The notes: generated by a model not told the origin, from the letters alone. A DNA stretch of 64,000 nt from DATKYQ01 sp964640665 (GCA_964640665.1 CAZXHT010000014.1:1-64000), one strand, 5' to 3'. Numbered from the stretch's first letter, positions 16,721 to 25,871 are shown. Program-made: numbers and translations.

Positions 16721-17353
16721 AACCATCAATCGTGCTAACCATCAATCGTGCTCAATCGTGCTCCGTGCTCAATCGGCCGGACACCCCGGATCCCCGCTCG
16801 GCGCCCGGAATCTTCCAGCTGTTCAGGGAAGCCGGCAAGCTGGCACCCTAGACGAAAAGCAGCATCAAAACTGAGGGCGTTTGGATCTCTCAGGATAAGT
16901 TCACCGGAAATCTGGTTACTGGGTGTATGGTGCTCGGCGTAAAGGTGGCGTGAGTCCGTCTCAGGCTTTTGCAGGGAACTACGGGAACCAGTCGTCTCGA
17001 TGTGAAGGGAGAAATCCATGTGGAAGAACCACAAGGGTGAGATTCCCTCGGCCTACTCACCTACTCAGACGACCCTGAATTCAGGCCGAATTGCCCTCCT
17101 GGAGTTATGCACGGCAAAGCAATTGGTTTGAACTCGATCGAGAAGATACGAACAAGGGGGGCGGGGATAGGTTTCTTCAGGATTCAGCAATCTGTGCCAG
17201 ATTCACGTTTTTAGAGTGACAGCCGAGCTATGAGCGGAAATCAGAATTGACCTTGGATTCGGTTCTTGGCAGAGTCAGTCGTAGAGGGTGCAAAAAGGGT
17301 GGTTTGAAATGACTATCCTTTGACTATCCTTCCAATAACTTCAGGAGCTGAAA
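16721..17353. other. Intergenic region with tandem repeats and a structured-RNA-like stretch
   Basis: No gene is supported. It begins with AACCATCAATCGTGCT twice, then shortened copies (to about 16775). From about 16830 to 17090 the sequence (AACTGAGGGCG..., GCAGGGAACTACGGG..., GTGAAGGGAGAAATCCATG, GGTGAG...CTCACC) resembles in style the conserved non-coding 5' part of a bacterial group II intron, but no domain V and no reverse transcriptase follow, so this is a weak suggestion. TGACTATCCTT is duplicated at 17310-17331, just before the AGGAG of the next gene. Confidence 0.4.
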
Positions 17354-20300
17354 ATGCGAAAACTACCTTGGCCATGCCTGATCTGCGTTTGCGCGTGTTT
17401 CTGGGGCTGTGCTGGTAGCGCGCCCACGGACGATGTCGTCTGCCAGCCGAATCCCTGCAATGATGAGCACCGCGGTGTGTGCCAGGAGGTCAACGGCGAG
17501 GCGGTGTGCTACTGCGATCCGAGCTATGAGGAGGACGCCCAGGGTCGCTGTGTCTCCAGCGATCCTTGCCAGCCGAATCCATGTAATGAGCCGCACCGCG
17601 GCGTGTGCACCGCTAACGCTGGCGGGGCTGTGTGTTCCTGCGATCCGGGCTACGAGGAGGACGCGCAGGGAGATTGCATGGCCGTGGTCGACTGCGAACC
17701 ACCCTGTACGACCGGGTTCCACTGCGAGGATGGCGGCTGCCAACCCAACGTGTGCGAACCGCCCTGTGACGACCAGGAAACTTGCCTGGCCCACGAAGAG
17801 AATGCGTGCGTGTGCGGCGATACCGGCGAGAGCTGTCAACCGGGAACCCACTGCGAGGCGGGTGCCTGTGTGCCCGACAGTTGCAGTCCACCCTGCGATG
17901 TTGGGCAGTCGTGCGTCGACGGTATCTGCGTGGACGACGTTTGCGATCCCCCCTGCGAACCCGGCTACCACTGCGTCGGAGATGTCTGCGTCAGTGATCC
18001 CTGCGACCCGACCTGCGCGACGGGTGAACACTGCGAAGGTGGCGTGTGCATCGAGAACCAGTGCGACCCGCCCTGCGCGTTCGATGAGACCTGCGTCGAC
18101 GAGGAACAGGGTTTGTGCCTGTGCCTGGACGGTTGTCACGAGAACGAGCTGATTCTGTATGTTTCACCCCAGGGGAACGATGACTGGTCGGGCCGCTTCG
18201 CCGAGCCCGAAGCGGACGATTCCGACGGTCCCCTGCGGACGCTCATCGGGGCGCGCGCCGCCGTAAGGCGCATCAAGGCGGATACGGGGTTGTTCAAACC
18301 GGTGCGGGTACAAATGAGGGCAGGGGTTTACCGACTGACCGCACCGGTGGAATTCACGCCCGAAGATTCCGGGACGCAGCAGTTCCCCATATCCTACGAA
18401 AACTACCCGGCCGAGCACCCGGTCATCAGTGGAGGTCGTGCGATAAACGGGTGGCAGGTGAGCGGCGACCGCTGGACGGTAACCCTGCCCGAGGTCCAGA
18501 ATGGAAGCTGGTACTTTACGGCCCTGTGGGTGGACGGTGAGCGGCGGCAGCGTGCACGGACACCGAACGCGGGCTACCTGTATACGGCGGGGAATTGCAC
18601 GGAAGCCGAACTCGCCAGGAGCTGTTTTCATTACAGTCCAGGTGACCTGCAGGCTTTCCAGAATCCGCAGGATGCCATGGTGGAGGTTGTTCACATCTGG
18701 TCGACTTCGGTACACTCCATCGAGACCCAGGACACCGACCAGAGTCGGGTGATTCTCAAGAGCGCGGCACACTATGATTTCGAGGAACTGGCTTATAAGC
18801 AACGCTACCGCGTCTGGAACGTGTTCGAGGCCCTGGATGAGCCGGGCGAGTGGTATCTCGACCGAGCAACGGGCGTGCTGACGTACTGGCCGCTTCCCGG
18901 TGAGCAACCAGGCTCGGTTGAAACCGTAGCGCCGGTCGCCTCGCAGCTGCTTCTTTTCCAGGGCAGCCTTGCGGCCGCCGATCCCGAATACGTCGCATAC
19001 CTGTCATTCGAAGGATTGCGCTTGCTGCACACCGACTGGCAACCGGGGGATGCGGGCACCATGGGCTTGCAGGCAGCCGTCGAACTCCCCGCGGCCATCG
19101 AGGCGGAGGGCGCACAGTACCTCGAATTCCGCGAATGCGAACTGAGCCATCACGGTTCCTTCGCCCTCTGGTTCCAAAAAGGCACTCATAATTCAAGCGT
19201 GGTCCGGTGCGAGTTCGCCGATCTCGGTGGCGGCGGCGTGCGCATCGGCATGCAGAAAGCTCCTTTGAACGCGGCCGAGGAAGCGTTCGCGAACATTGTC
19301 GACAACTGCTTCATCCACGACGGCGGCAAGATTCTCGCCGGCGCTGTGGGCATCTGTGTCCTCACGAGCAGCTACAATGAAATTACACACAACGAGGTCT
19401 GCGACTTCGACTACTCGGGCATCTCACTGGGCTGGAACTGGACCATGCAGCCGACCACGATGAACCACAACCTCGTGGCCCACAACTATGTCCATCACAT
19501 CGGCCGCCATGTACTGTCGGATCTGGCTGGAATCTACGTCACGAGCATTTCGCCCGGCACGCAGGTGATTCATAACAAGGTCCACAACGTTTTCTCCTAT
19601 CCGTACGGGTATGGCGGCAGGGGCCTGTACGCCGACGGAGGCTGCTCGGAAGTGCTCTTCAAGGACAACCTGATCTTCAACAACGGAACCGGGAACTTCA
19701 ACCAGAACTTCGGCGAGAACATCAGCGTGGAAAACAACATCTTCGCTTTTGCCGGCGGAAATCAGATCAGATCGAACTGGCGGGGCGATCCGCGATCGAT
19801 GACATTCAGTAACAACATCGTCCTGTTCAACAACGGTTGGCCTCTGGCGCGGCGCTGGGATGATGACTTGTTGGACATGCAGTCCAATCTTTACTGGGAC
19901 ACCGTCAACAGTCAGGTGGCCTTCGATTGCCGGACCCTGGCCGAACGCCAGGCCGGCGGCTATGACATGAATTCTCAGCTTGCCGATCCATTGTTCTCCA
20001 ACGTCACCGGCGACGATCCGACCACCTTCGACTTCAACTTGCAGAACGGCTCACCGGCGCTGGCGCTGGGGTTCGTGCCCTTCGAATTCGACGCCTTCGG
20101 TCTTTATGGTGACGCAGACTGGGTCGCCCTCCCCCGCAGCATCCCGCGTTCGCCGAGTACCTTGCCTGAACCCCTTCCCCCGCCGTTTGACGACGGTTTC
20201 GAAACCACTCCGCTGGGCGCCATGGCTCGGCAGGTGGTCACCTATGAGACGCCTTCCGGCATGACGGTCCGGGTGAGCGATGAGACCGCGGCAACCGGTA

Positions 20301-20770
20301 CGCACAGTCTGAAGTTCCAGGACATGCCCGCCGGAGCGGGCGAGCAGACCTACGAGCCGCATATCAAATACGAGACGACCATCATCCGGGGAACGGTGCG
20401 GGTCGACTTTCGTGTGCTTTTACAGGCCGGAGCGATCTTCAAACACGAGTGGCGCGACAACCCAGAATCGCCCTACGATGCGGGCCCCAGTTTGCGTATA
20501 GCGGAAAACGGCGACCTGACTGCTTCGGGTGTCTATCTGACGACCTTGCCCGACGACGTCTGGATTTCCTTCGAGATCAATTCCGTCGTGGGCGTGACGG
20601 CAGATGGCCTGTACGATCTCACCGTTCAAGTGTCCGGGCAGCAGGCGCAGGTTTTCGAGGACTTGGAAGGCGGCCAGCCCCTGTGCCGGCTCTTCTGGAT
20701 CGGATTCATCTCGCCGGCAAACGTGCAGACTGCATATTTCCTGGACGACATGTCCTACCAGGTGGAATAG
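17354..20770 (+). CDS. Secreted Cys-rich lipoprotein with right-handed beta-helix (GH141-like)
   Basis: 1138 residues; ATG preceded by AGGAG. The signal ends FWGCAGS, probably a lipoprotein. Residues about 30-260 hold EGF-like and short Cys modules (CQPNPCNDEHRGVC twice; repeated CDPPC...HCEGGVC). From 266 a carbohydrate-active beta-helix begins with the typical entry LYVSPQGNDDWSGR, then DGPLRTLIGARAAVRRIK and HPVISGGRAINGW, and continues to about 930 with parallel beta-helix rungs (NNIVLFNNGW, NHNLVAHNYVHH). Residues 950-1138 look like a concanavalin-type lamina (DDGFETTPLG...YFLDDMSYQVE). GH141-type or polysaccharide-lyase activity is possible; no catalytic residue is assigned. It lies inside island 1 with its own ribosome binding site. 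Confidence 0.85.
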   Translation: MRKLPWPCLICVCACFWGCAGSAPTDDVVCQPNPCNDEHRGVCQEVNGEAVCYCDPSYEEDAQGRCVSSDPCQPNPCNEPHRGVCTANAGGAVCSCDPGYEEDAQGDCMAVVDCEPPCTTGFHCEDGGCQPNVCEPPCDDQETCLAHEENACVCGDTGESCQPGTHCEAGACVPDSCSPPCDVGQSCVDGICVDDVCDPPCEPGYHCVGDVCVSDPCDPTCATGEHCEGGVCIENQCDPPCAFDETCVDEEQGLCLCLDGCHENELILYVSPQGNDDWSGRFAEPEADDSDGPLRTLIGARAAVRRIKADTGLFKPVRVQMRAGVYRLTAPVEFTPEDSGTQQFPISYENYPAEHPVISGGRAINGWQVSGDRWTVTLPEVQNGSWYFTALWVDGERRQRARTPNAGYLYTAGNCTEAELARSCFHYSPGDLQAFQNPQDAMVEVVHIWSTSVHSIETQDTDQSRVILKSAAHYDFEELAYKQRYRVWNVFEALDEPGEWYLDRATGVLTYWPLPGEQPGSVETVAPVASQLLLFQGSLAAADPEYVAYLSFEGLRLLHTDWQPGDAGTMGLQAAVELPAAIEAEGAQYLEFRECELSHHGSFALWFQKGTHNSSVVRCEFADLGGGGVRIGMQKAPLNAAEEAFANIVDNCFIHDGGKILAGAVGICVLTSSYNEITHNEVCDFDYSGISLGWNWTMQPTTMNHNLVAHNYVHHIGRHVLSDLAGIYVTSISPGTQVIHNKVHNVFSYPYGYGGRGLYADGGCSEVLFKDNLIFNNGTGNFNQNFGENISVENNIFAFAGGNQIRSNWRGDPRSMTFSNNIVLFNNGWPLARRWDDDLLDMQSNLYWDTVNSQVAFDCRTLAERQAGGYDMNSQLADPLFSNVTGDDPTTFDFNLQNGSPALALGFVPFEFDAFGLYGDADWVALPRSIPRSPSTLPEPLPPPFDDGFETTPLGAMARQVVTYETPSGMTVRVSDETAATGTHSLKFQDMPAGAGEQTYEPHIKYETTIIRGTVRVDFRVLLQAGAIFKHEWRDNPESPYDAGPSLRIAENGDLTASGVYLTTLPDDVWISFEINSVVGVTADGLYDLTVQVSGQQAQVFEDLEGGQPLCRLFWIGFISPANVQTAYFLDDMSYQVE

Positions 20771-20786
20771 CAAATATAGCAAATAT
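20769..20786. repeat. 9-bp tandem duplication after the beta-helix gene
   Basis: AGCAAATAT occurs twice in direct succession, the first copy beginning within the stop codon region. It marks the junction between the beta-helix gene and the truncated IS256 remnant. Confidence 0.7.
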
Positions 20787-20792
20787 AGGGGA

Positions 20793-21150
20793 CGGTCATG
20801 CCTCTGCCTTACATCGATAAGATCTTGTCATCGAAACCGTCGAAGCGAGTCTGATGTTTTTCCACGATCTTCGGCTCAAAGTAGCTTTTTCTGTCCCTGG
20901 GAATCTTGACCGTCACACTTCCGCGATCGGTCTTGAGCGTTTTCGAGGAATAGCCGTTTCTGGAATTGTCGTTGTCGGACTTGTCGTTTTTCTCGTAGCC
21001 GAGGTGGTCAGTGAGCTCGGCCTCCATCGCTTTTTCTACCAGCGCGGCGGTCAATTGCTTCAGAAGCCCGTCCGGCCCCAGAATATCCTCCGGGTTCTTG
21101 TAGCTGGCCATCAGCTCGTCGATTAGTTCTTTTCGAATTTTATCGTTCAT
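20793..21150 (-). pseudogene. IS256-family (mutator) transposase fragment
   Basis: The start MNDKIRKELIDELMASY, GGLLKQLTAALVEKAMEAEL, SRNGYSSKTLKTDRG, IPRDRKSYFEPKIV and FDDKILSM is the conserved IS256 N-terminal block. The family motif ILSMYARGMT should follow, but here TAC GCC has become TAA GGC, so translation stops at 20809 although RGMTV remains readable beyond. Only about 118 of some 400 residues are left and no catalytic Asp/Glu survives, so the fragment is inactive. Confidence 0.88.
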
Positions 21151-21220
21151 TCAGATCCTCCTAACATGGTAGGACCTGTTTAATGAAGTTTAACCTTTTA
21201 CACAAAATTTAGGACAATTC
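20793..21220 (-). mobile_element. IS256-family remnant, 5' end only
   Basis: The transposase N-terminus and the upstream terminal region are preserved. GTCCTAAATTTTGTGTAAAAGG (read on the minus strand, ending near 21220) is a typical IS256-type end. Homology stops after the GMTV codons at about 20793, where unrelated short tandem repeats begin. The DDE catalytic domain and the other terminal inverted repeat are missing. Confidence 0.8.
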
Positions 21221-21224
21221 CGAT

Positions 21225-21258
21225 AACAGGGACTTACGCATCTGTGTGAGTCCCTGTT
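21225..21258. terminator. Stem-loop between the two insertion sequences
   Basis: AACAGGGACT (21225-21234) pairs perfectly with AGTCCCTGTT (21249-21258) across a 14-base loop, followed by TTGT. It could act as a rho-independent terminator in either direction, or it may be a residue of an element end. The T run is short, so termination is uncertain. Confidence 0.45.
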
Positions 21259-21393
21259 TTGTACTTGTGTCTAGGCAATCCCATTATCTTCGACCTCCTG
21301 GCTTTACTGTATCCAATAAACCACTTCAATGTGGGCTTGCCCGGATTTTGTGGACACCTGACTTGTGCGGGATAATCCCGCCGGGAGGTTCAG

Positions 21394-21702
21394 ATGTCCA
21401 AGAAGAAACGACGTACATTTACCAAAGAGCAGAAGGCTGACGCGATCAGGTTGGTGCGGGTGAGCGGTGAGTCCATCGCACAGATCGCCAGGGATTTGGA
21501 TCTGACCGAGAACTCGCTCCGGAACTGGGTCAAGCAGGCAGACATCGACGAAGGTAAAGGGCCTCACGGGGCTCTGACGACGGAGGAGAAGGAGGAGATC
21601 CGTCGTCTCCGTCGAGAGAACCGTCGGCTGCGCATGGAGCGCGACTTCTTAAAAAAAGCAGCAGCCTTCTTCGCCAAGGAGACATCGGAGGATTCGAAGT
21701 GA
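21394..21702 (+). CDS. IS3-family transposase OrfA
   Basis: 102 residues: a helix-turn-helix (FTKEQKADAIRLVRVSGESI...LDLTENSLRNWVKQ) and a leucine-zipper-like helix (EIRRLRRENRRLRMERDFLKKA). It binds the IS ends and supports multimerisation. Near the 3' end TTAAAAAAAGC gives an A7G slippery run. A -1 shift there leads into the orfB frame, which is open from that point, so an OrfAB fusion transposase is expected as in other IS3 members. Confidence 0.93.
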   Translation: MSKKKRRTFTKEQKADAIRLVRVSGESIAQIARDLDLTENSLRNWVKQADIDEGKGPHGALTTEEKEEIRRLRRENRRLRMERDFLKKAAAFFAKETSEDSK

Positions 21703-22565
21703 TCCGGGCGGAGAAGGCCAATTTCCCGGTCGCGTTCATGTGCCGGCAGCTCGGGCTCTCCACCAGTGGCTACTACGCCTGGGAGCGTCGCGAGGTGTCC
21801 CAGCGACAGAGGGACGATGCAGTGCTGATGGAGGAGATTAAGGCATCTCACCGGCGCAGCCGCGGCACGTACGGCAGCCCTCGCATCTATGATGACCTCA
21901 AGGAACAGGGCGAGACCGTGGGCCGTCACCGAGTCGCTCGTCTTATGCGAGAGAACGGCATCACGGCACGTCCGCTGAAGCGGTTCCGCAAAACCACCGA
22001 CTCGAACCACAACCTGCCCGTGGCGCCAAATCTGCTCGAGCGCAACTTCGAGACCGACAGGCCGGACCTGGTCTGGGTCGGCGACATCACGTACATCTGG
22101 ACAGCCCGCGGTTGGACGTACCTGGCGGTCATCTTGGACCTGTTTTCACGGCGAGTGGTCGGCTGGGCTTTGGACGACAACATACGGTCAGAGCTCGTGC
22201 TGAAGGCACTGGAGATGGCCGTGGGGCTGCGCCAGGTCGCTCCAGGGCTAATCTTCCACAGCGACCGCGGCTCCCAGTACGCAAGCCATGACTACCAGAA
22301 AGCGCTCGCGGCAGCGGGCATCACCCCGAGCATGAGCCGCAAGGGAGACTGCTGGAACAACGCCGTGTCCGAGAGCTTCTTCTCGACACTGAAGCGGGAG
22401 CTGGTCAGCAAGCGGTACTGGCTGAATATGAAGGCTGCCAGATTGGCAATCCATGAATACATCGAGGCGTTCTACAACGGCAGACGCAAGCACTCGACCA
22501 ATGGCAACCTGAGCCCGGTCGAATACGAAAGGCGTTTCAAATGTCAAGCTGCTATGGCAGCATAA
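21699..22565 (+). CDS. IS3-family transposase OrfB (DDE integrase domain)
   Basis: 288 residues from a GTG overlapping the orfA stop (GTGA). The HTH_21 region (SRGTYGSPRIYDDL) precedes an rve-type catalytic core with the DDE triad visible as WVGDITYI, FHSDRGSQY and NNAVSESFFSTLKREL, and a C-terminal FYNGRRKHSTNGNLSPVEYE. All three acidic residues and family length are kept, so the transposase looks functional, probably translated mainly as an OrfAB fusion. Confidence 0.95.
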   Translation: MIRAEKANFPVAFMCRQLGLSTSGYYAWERREVSQRQRDDAVLMEEIKASHRRSRGTYGSPRIYDDLKEQGETVGRHRVARLMRENGITARPLKRFRKTTDSNHNLPVAPNLLERNFETDRPDLVWVGDITYIWTARGWTYLAVILDLFSRRVVGWALDDNIRSELVLKALEMAVGLRQVAPGLIFHSDRGSQYASHDYQKALAAAGITPSMSRKGDCWNNAVSESFFSTLKRELVSKRYWLNMKAARLAIHEYIEAFYNGRRKHSTNGNLSPVEYERRFKCQAAMAA

Positions 22566-22709
22566 GAAACCTGTCCACTAAACCGGGGCAAGGCCAATCG
22601 AGGCGATCGAGGCTTTTGCCGAGTGCAGGTAGGGCACGGCTCATCTGTCGGGAACAGGAGATGGGGCAACACCTGATCCACAAGCAGATCACAGGTTCGC
22701 GAGGTAATT

Positions 22710-23684
22710 ATGAAACACGGTTATGTAATTCTATTATGGGGTTTTCTGGTGATGAGTTGTAGTCCCGCACCAAAGAAGCCGGAGCCGACATCACCGCTAA
22801 AGGACAAGCCTGCGCTTATGTCCAAAGCTGAGAGATTCAAAGAGGCTGCTCAATGGTTTTTTGCATTGTCAAAAGACTGCACAAATACAAAAGACTACGG
22901 CTTTTCAAACCCTCTGGATATTGAGCTGGTTCCCCTTAAAGTGGAAGGGCTAACAGGATTACGACGCGATAAAGACGGCTTGGAAGTACATGTGTCCGGC
23001 AAAAAGTTCTATGCCGGTTCGGCTGTCAGTTTATCGGATGCCCCGCCGGATTCGGTGCTGGGTAATAGCACCTATGGCCTGGAAGAGTCGTTGCGATACC
23101 GCGACAAAGCCTGGAAGCCGCAGACCCTGTTCGTGGCCCTTGCTCCAGAGGCTCCCTATTGGGTCATGGAGCAGCTGTTGAAGCTGGATAAAAAATTTCG
23201 CGCGGACAAAATTTCATTTTTATTCAAAGCTGACTATGCGGGGCGTGCTTTGCCCAAAGCGCCAGGTCCTTCGAGTATTGATGCCGAATTGCTAGGAATC
23301 AAAAAGGTGCATCCGGCAGACAGGGCAACCTGGTTGTCCAAATTGGCAGAGCGACTGTTGCAGCAAAGCCCCCATCTCAAGCGCAGTTTTGAAATGATAG
23401 CAATGGCGCCTGCGGAATACAAGTGTGAGCTGCTGTGCCAGGCTATCGGGGAAACCCTTGATGAAAAACCTTGCGACGTAGATCTTGCGGCAGTTAAAAA
23501 ATTAATATGGGTAGTAGTGGTGTATACCGATTTGGCGGTGCCGGTTACGCTCGATTTGGCAGAGGCCGGTGAGTCGGAAACTGTAACGATCAAGGCCAGG
23601 CGTGATCAAACCTGGTCAGAGGTGTATCAACAGGTTTTGGATGCTGCCCAAAAGAAGAAGCCTGTTAAATTCGTTTTTGAATAA
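22710..23684 (+). CDS. Lipoprotein of unknown function in island 1
   Basis: 324 residues. ATG preceded by GAGG; the signal ends LVMSCSP, a lipobox-like site. The body is mixed alpha/beta with two stretches that recall the periplasmic half of ExbD/TolR-type proteins: LFVALAPEAPYWVMEQLLKL...KISFLFKAD (about 135-170) and VTIKARRDQTWSEVYQQVLDAA (near the end). No N-terminal membrane anchor of ExbD type is present. Codon use looks more AT-rich than in the Glt-like genes. I do not recognise a named family. The stop is followed by a spacer with TGGCACCC motifs and then the right copy of the 66-bp repeat. Confidence 0.7.
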   Translation: MKHGYVILLWGFLVMSCSPAPKKPEPTSPLKDKPALMSKAERFKEAAQWFFALSKDCTNTKDYGFSNPLDIELVPLKVEGLTGLRRDKDGLEVHVSGKKFYAGSAVSLSDAPPDSVLGNSTYGLEESLRYRDKAWKPQTLFVALAPEAPYWVMEQLLKLDKKFRADKISFLFKADYAGRALPKAPGPSSIDAELLGIKKVHPADRATWLSKLAERLLQQSPHLKRSFEMIAMAPAEYKCELLCQAIGETLDEKPCDVDLAAVKKLIWVVVVYTDLAVPVTLDLAEAGESETVTIKARRDQTWSEVYQQVLDAAQKKKPVKFVFE

Positions 23685-23744
23685 TCTCTCTTATGAAGCA
23701 ATCCAAAACGAAATCCATGGCACCCTGGATCGGCACCCCACCCC

Positions 23745-23810
23745 GAAAAGAAGATAATAAAGTCACGCAAGGCCGATTTCCTCGACTGAGACACTTGGGA
23801 ACTATTGCGT
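23745..23810. repeat. 66-bp direct repeat, right boundary of island 1
   Basis: 64 of 66 bases match 16655-16720. This copy carries the terminal 15 codons of the GltF-like gene as a coding relic. The original spacer to the gltG-like start continues after it (ACCTTGACACGTCTATG). The two mismatches fall together (TAAGGA versus TTGGGA). Confidence 0.9.
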
Positions 23811-23848
23811 ACCTTGACACGTCTATGATGGTAGCGGAGAATCCGTCT

Positions 23849-25243
23849 ATGGCGAATGACACCTGTTACCTGCGCTGTGCTCTGGTTTGGGAGCGAACCG
23901 TGCTCGAAGAGCGCCTGTTCGGCCCGGGTTCCAAGGTGTCCGTGGGCGAGAGCCCCGCCGCTACCTTCACATTGCGCGGACAATCCACGGGCAAGCGCTT
24001 GACGGTGTTCAGGCAGACGTCCAGGGGCACCTTGCTGTGGTTGCTGCCCGGGATGCGCGGGCGGGTGAGGATCTCAGGCGTGACCCGCGAGGTCTCCGAT
24101 CTGCTCAACAACGAATCCTACGAGGAGCTTGACGGAGGGGGAATACGTTTCAACCTCGGCGAGGGCGATGGCGGGGTGCTGGTCTTCGGACGCGCCGGGC
24201 TCAAGTTCGACACCGTGCTTCAGAAGCTCAAGGCCCCGGCCGCCGGCCTGCGCCAGATAGTGGGCTACGACTCCTTCACCAACAAGATCTTCGGGATCAT
24301 GCTGGCCCTGGTTCTGATGTTCTCGCTGGTATCGCGCCTGTTTGCGGGCTCAACACCCGGATACACCGTCGAGCAACTCCCCGACAGGTTGGCCTCTTTC
24401 GTGGTGGACGATCCCGAGGCCGTCCTGGAGTTCAAGCAGGAGCTAAAAAAAGCCCAACAGGAAGAGCGCAAGAGAGAAGAGCAGCAACAAGAAGCCACCC
24501 GCAAGGCCAAACGCGAGCGCCGCAAGAAAAGCGAGACGTCAAAAAACGAGCCGCCGCTCGACCGTGAAACTCTCAAGATGCGCAAGAAAGTTGCCAGCAA
24601 GGGTGTGGTCGGCGCATTGTCGATCGCCCGCCGCAAAGGCGCCTTGCACGATGTGATGGGCAAGGGCGGGCTGGGCATGAGCCTCAACGCGGCGGTGCGC
24701 AATCTCGACCGAGGCGCGGCCAGCGCCAGGCTGCTGACCTCTACCGGTAGCGCGGGCATTGCCCTGCCCGGCCTGGTCGCCCGGCGCGGAAGCGCCGAGG
24801 CCCTGGGCGAGGGAATGGACGAGGCCCGCCCGCATACCGGCAGCAGCGGACGCCGGACGGGACGCACCAGCAGGCTGGCCTCTCGCTCTGAGGCGCGGGT
24901 GAGCCTGGCCATGCCGTCAAGCGCAGCTCAAGTCACCGGCGGCGAGTTATCCCGCAAGGAGATCTACACGGTCGTAAGCCGCAACAAGGGTGCCATTCGT
25001 TACTGTTATGAATCTCAACTGATGCGCTACCCCACCCTGCGCGGCCAGGTAACCGTAGACTTCATCATCGACACCGACGGATCCGTGAAATCGGTCGCCA
25101 TCAATAAAAGCAGCCTCACCCAGGCGACGGCCCGCAGCAATGTTTCCCGCTGCCTGATGAAGTTCATCAAGCGCTGGCATTTTCCCAGGCCGCGCGGAGG
25201 TAAGGTAAGGGTGATTTACCCGTTTACCTTCGGAAGGAAATGA
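23849..25243 (+). CDS. gltG: FHA / TonB-like envelope protein, GltG (PglI)-like
   Basis: 464 residues from the ATG at 23849, preceded by GGAG; a longer reading back to 23693 only translates the duplicated repeat. Order: an FHA-like N-terminal domain (about 1-130, CYLRCALVWERTVLEERLF...VSVGESPAATFTL), one membrane helix (about 152-170, IFGIMLALVLMFSLVSRLF), a charged coiled-coil (KQELKKAQQEERKREEQQQ), a Gly/Ser/Arg linker and a C-terminal AgmX/PglI-type TonB-like domain (VSRNKGAIRYCYESQL...GQVTVDFIIDTDGSV...HFPRPRGG). Inner-membrane anchored, spanning the periplasm. This architecture and position identify GltG. ATGA overlap with the next gene. Confidence 0.82.
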   Translation: MANDTCYLRCALVWERTVLEERLFGPGSKVSVGESPAATFTLRGQSTGKRLTVFRQTSRGTLLWLLPGMRGRVRISGVTREVSDLLNNESYEELDGGGIRFNLGEGDGGVLVFGRAGLKFDTVLQKLKAPAAGLRQIVGYDSFTNKIFGIMLALVLMFSLVSRLFAGSTPGYTVEQLPDRLASFVVDDPEAVLEFKQELKKAQQEERKREEQQQEATRKAKRERRKKSETSKNEPPLDRETLKMRKKVASKGVVGALSIARRKGALHDVMGKGGLGMSLNAAVRNLDRGAASARLLTSTGSAGIALPGLVARRGSAEALGEGMDEARPHTGSSGRRTGRTSRLASRSEARVSLAMPSSAAQVTGGELSRKEIYTVVSRNKGAIRYCYESQLMRYPTLRGQVTVDFIIDTDGSVKSVAINKSSLTQATARSNVSRCLMKFIKRWHFPRPRGGKVRVIYPFTFGRK

Positions 25244-25869
25244 TGCGTGGATTTTTGAACTTGGCTCTGGCTCTTGTCGTCGGCCTGGCCACAGGCTGCC
25301 GTGACGAGCAATACTTCGGCCCTTATGTTCTATCGCTGCCAACCGAGTTGCAGGAAGACGCCGCCTCCCGCACCTTCCGCTTTCCGCTCGACACAGCGGA
25401 TCGAGACCAACAGGCCGAGTTGGCCGACTGTTTGGCCAATGAACCAGACCGGGAAGTTCCCTGCCTGTGCGACTATCCTGTCCTGACTGTGAATGAGCAG
25501 GACGCGCGCCTGGACTACCGTCTTGTTACATCGTCCACTGACCAGCCGGTAAACGTGATGGTCTGGGTTGGACGCCAGGTCGGGCCGGACGAGGTGGCGC
25601 CGGAGTTCTTTTTAGAGTTGCCGCAGATTGAAGTGCTTGCCGAGCATCACCACCAAGTCGCGCCTGGCCGGGAAGTCTGCGAGAGTTTTCTCGAAGACGA
25701 AATGAGGGCGCTCGACCTGGCCCTGGCCATCGCGCACAACCCGGCTTGCGATCAGTCTCCCCAAGAGCTGCCATCTCAGGCGACCATCATCTACGGCCTG
25801 GCGTTCGATGAAGACACGGCGCCCAACGTGAACGCGGAGTTCACTTTCCGCATCGAGGAGAACGACTGA
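25240..25869 (+). CDS. Lipoprotein downstream of gltG, unknown function
   Basis: 209 residues; ATGATG start, the first ATG overlapping the gltG stop (ATGA), with GGAAGG ahead. The signal ends GLATGCRDEQ, a clear lipobox. The mature protein is acidic and beta-rich (DARLDYRLVTSSTDQPVNVMVWVGRQ, QATIIYGLAFDEDTAPNVNAEFTFRI) with four further cysteines (CLANEPDREVPCLC, NPACDQ). It resembles periplasmic or outer-membrane lipoproteins of the gliding clusters but matches no family I can name. Probably part of the same complex. Confidence 0.72.
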   Translation: MMRGFLNLALALVVGLATGCRDEQYFGPYVLSLPTELQEDAASRTFRFPLDTADRDQQAELADCLANEPDREVPCLCDYPVLTVNEQDARLDYRLVTSSTDQPVNVMVWVGRQVGPDEVAPEFFLELPQIEVLAEHHHQVAPGREVCESFLEDEMRALDLALAIAHNPACDQSPQELPSQATIIYGLAFDEDTAPNVNAEFTFRIEEND

Positions 25870-25871
25870 TC

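Larger units (their letters stand above)
21338..22590 (+). mobile_element. IS3-family insertion sequence, complete
   Basis: 1253 bp bounded by 19-bp inverted repeats (21338-21356, TGCCCGGATTTTGTGGACA, and 22572-22590), 16 of 19 positions matching, both starting TG. It contains the two overlapping IS3 frames orfA and orfB. No obvious 3-4 bp target duplication flanks it (GCT on the left, AGG on the right), which suggests later rearrangement. Confidence 0.88.

Noticed and set aside
23693..23848. N-terminal extension of the gltG-like protein
   Set aside because: It would translate spacer DNA and the duplicated 66-bp repeat; FHA homology starts after the ATG at 23849.
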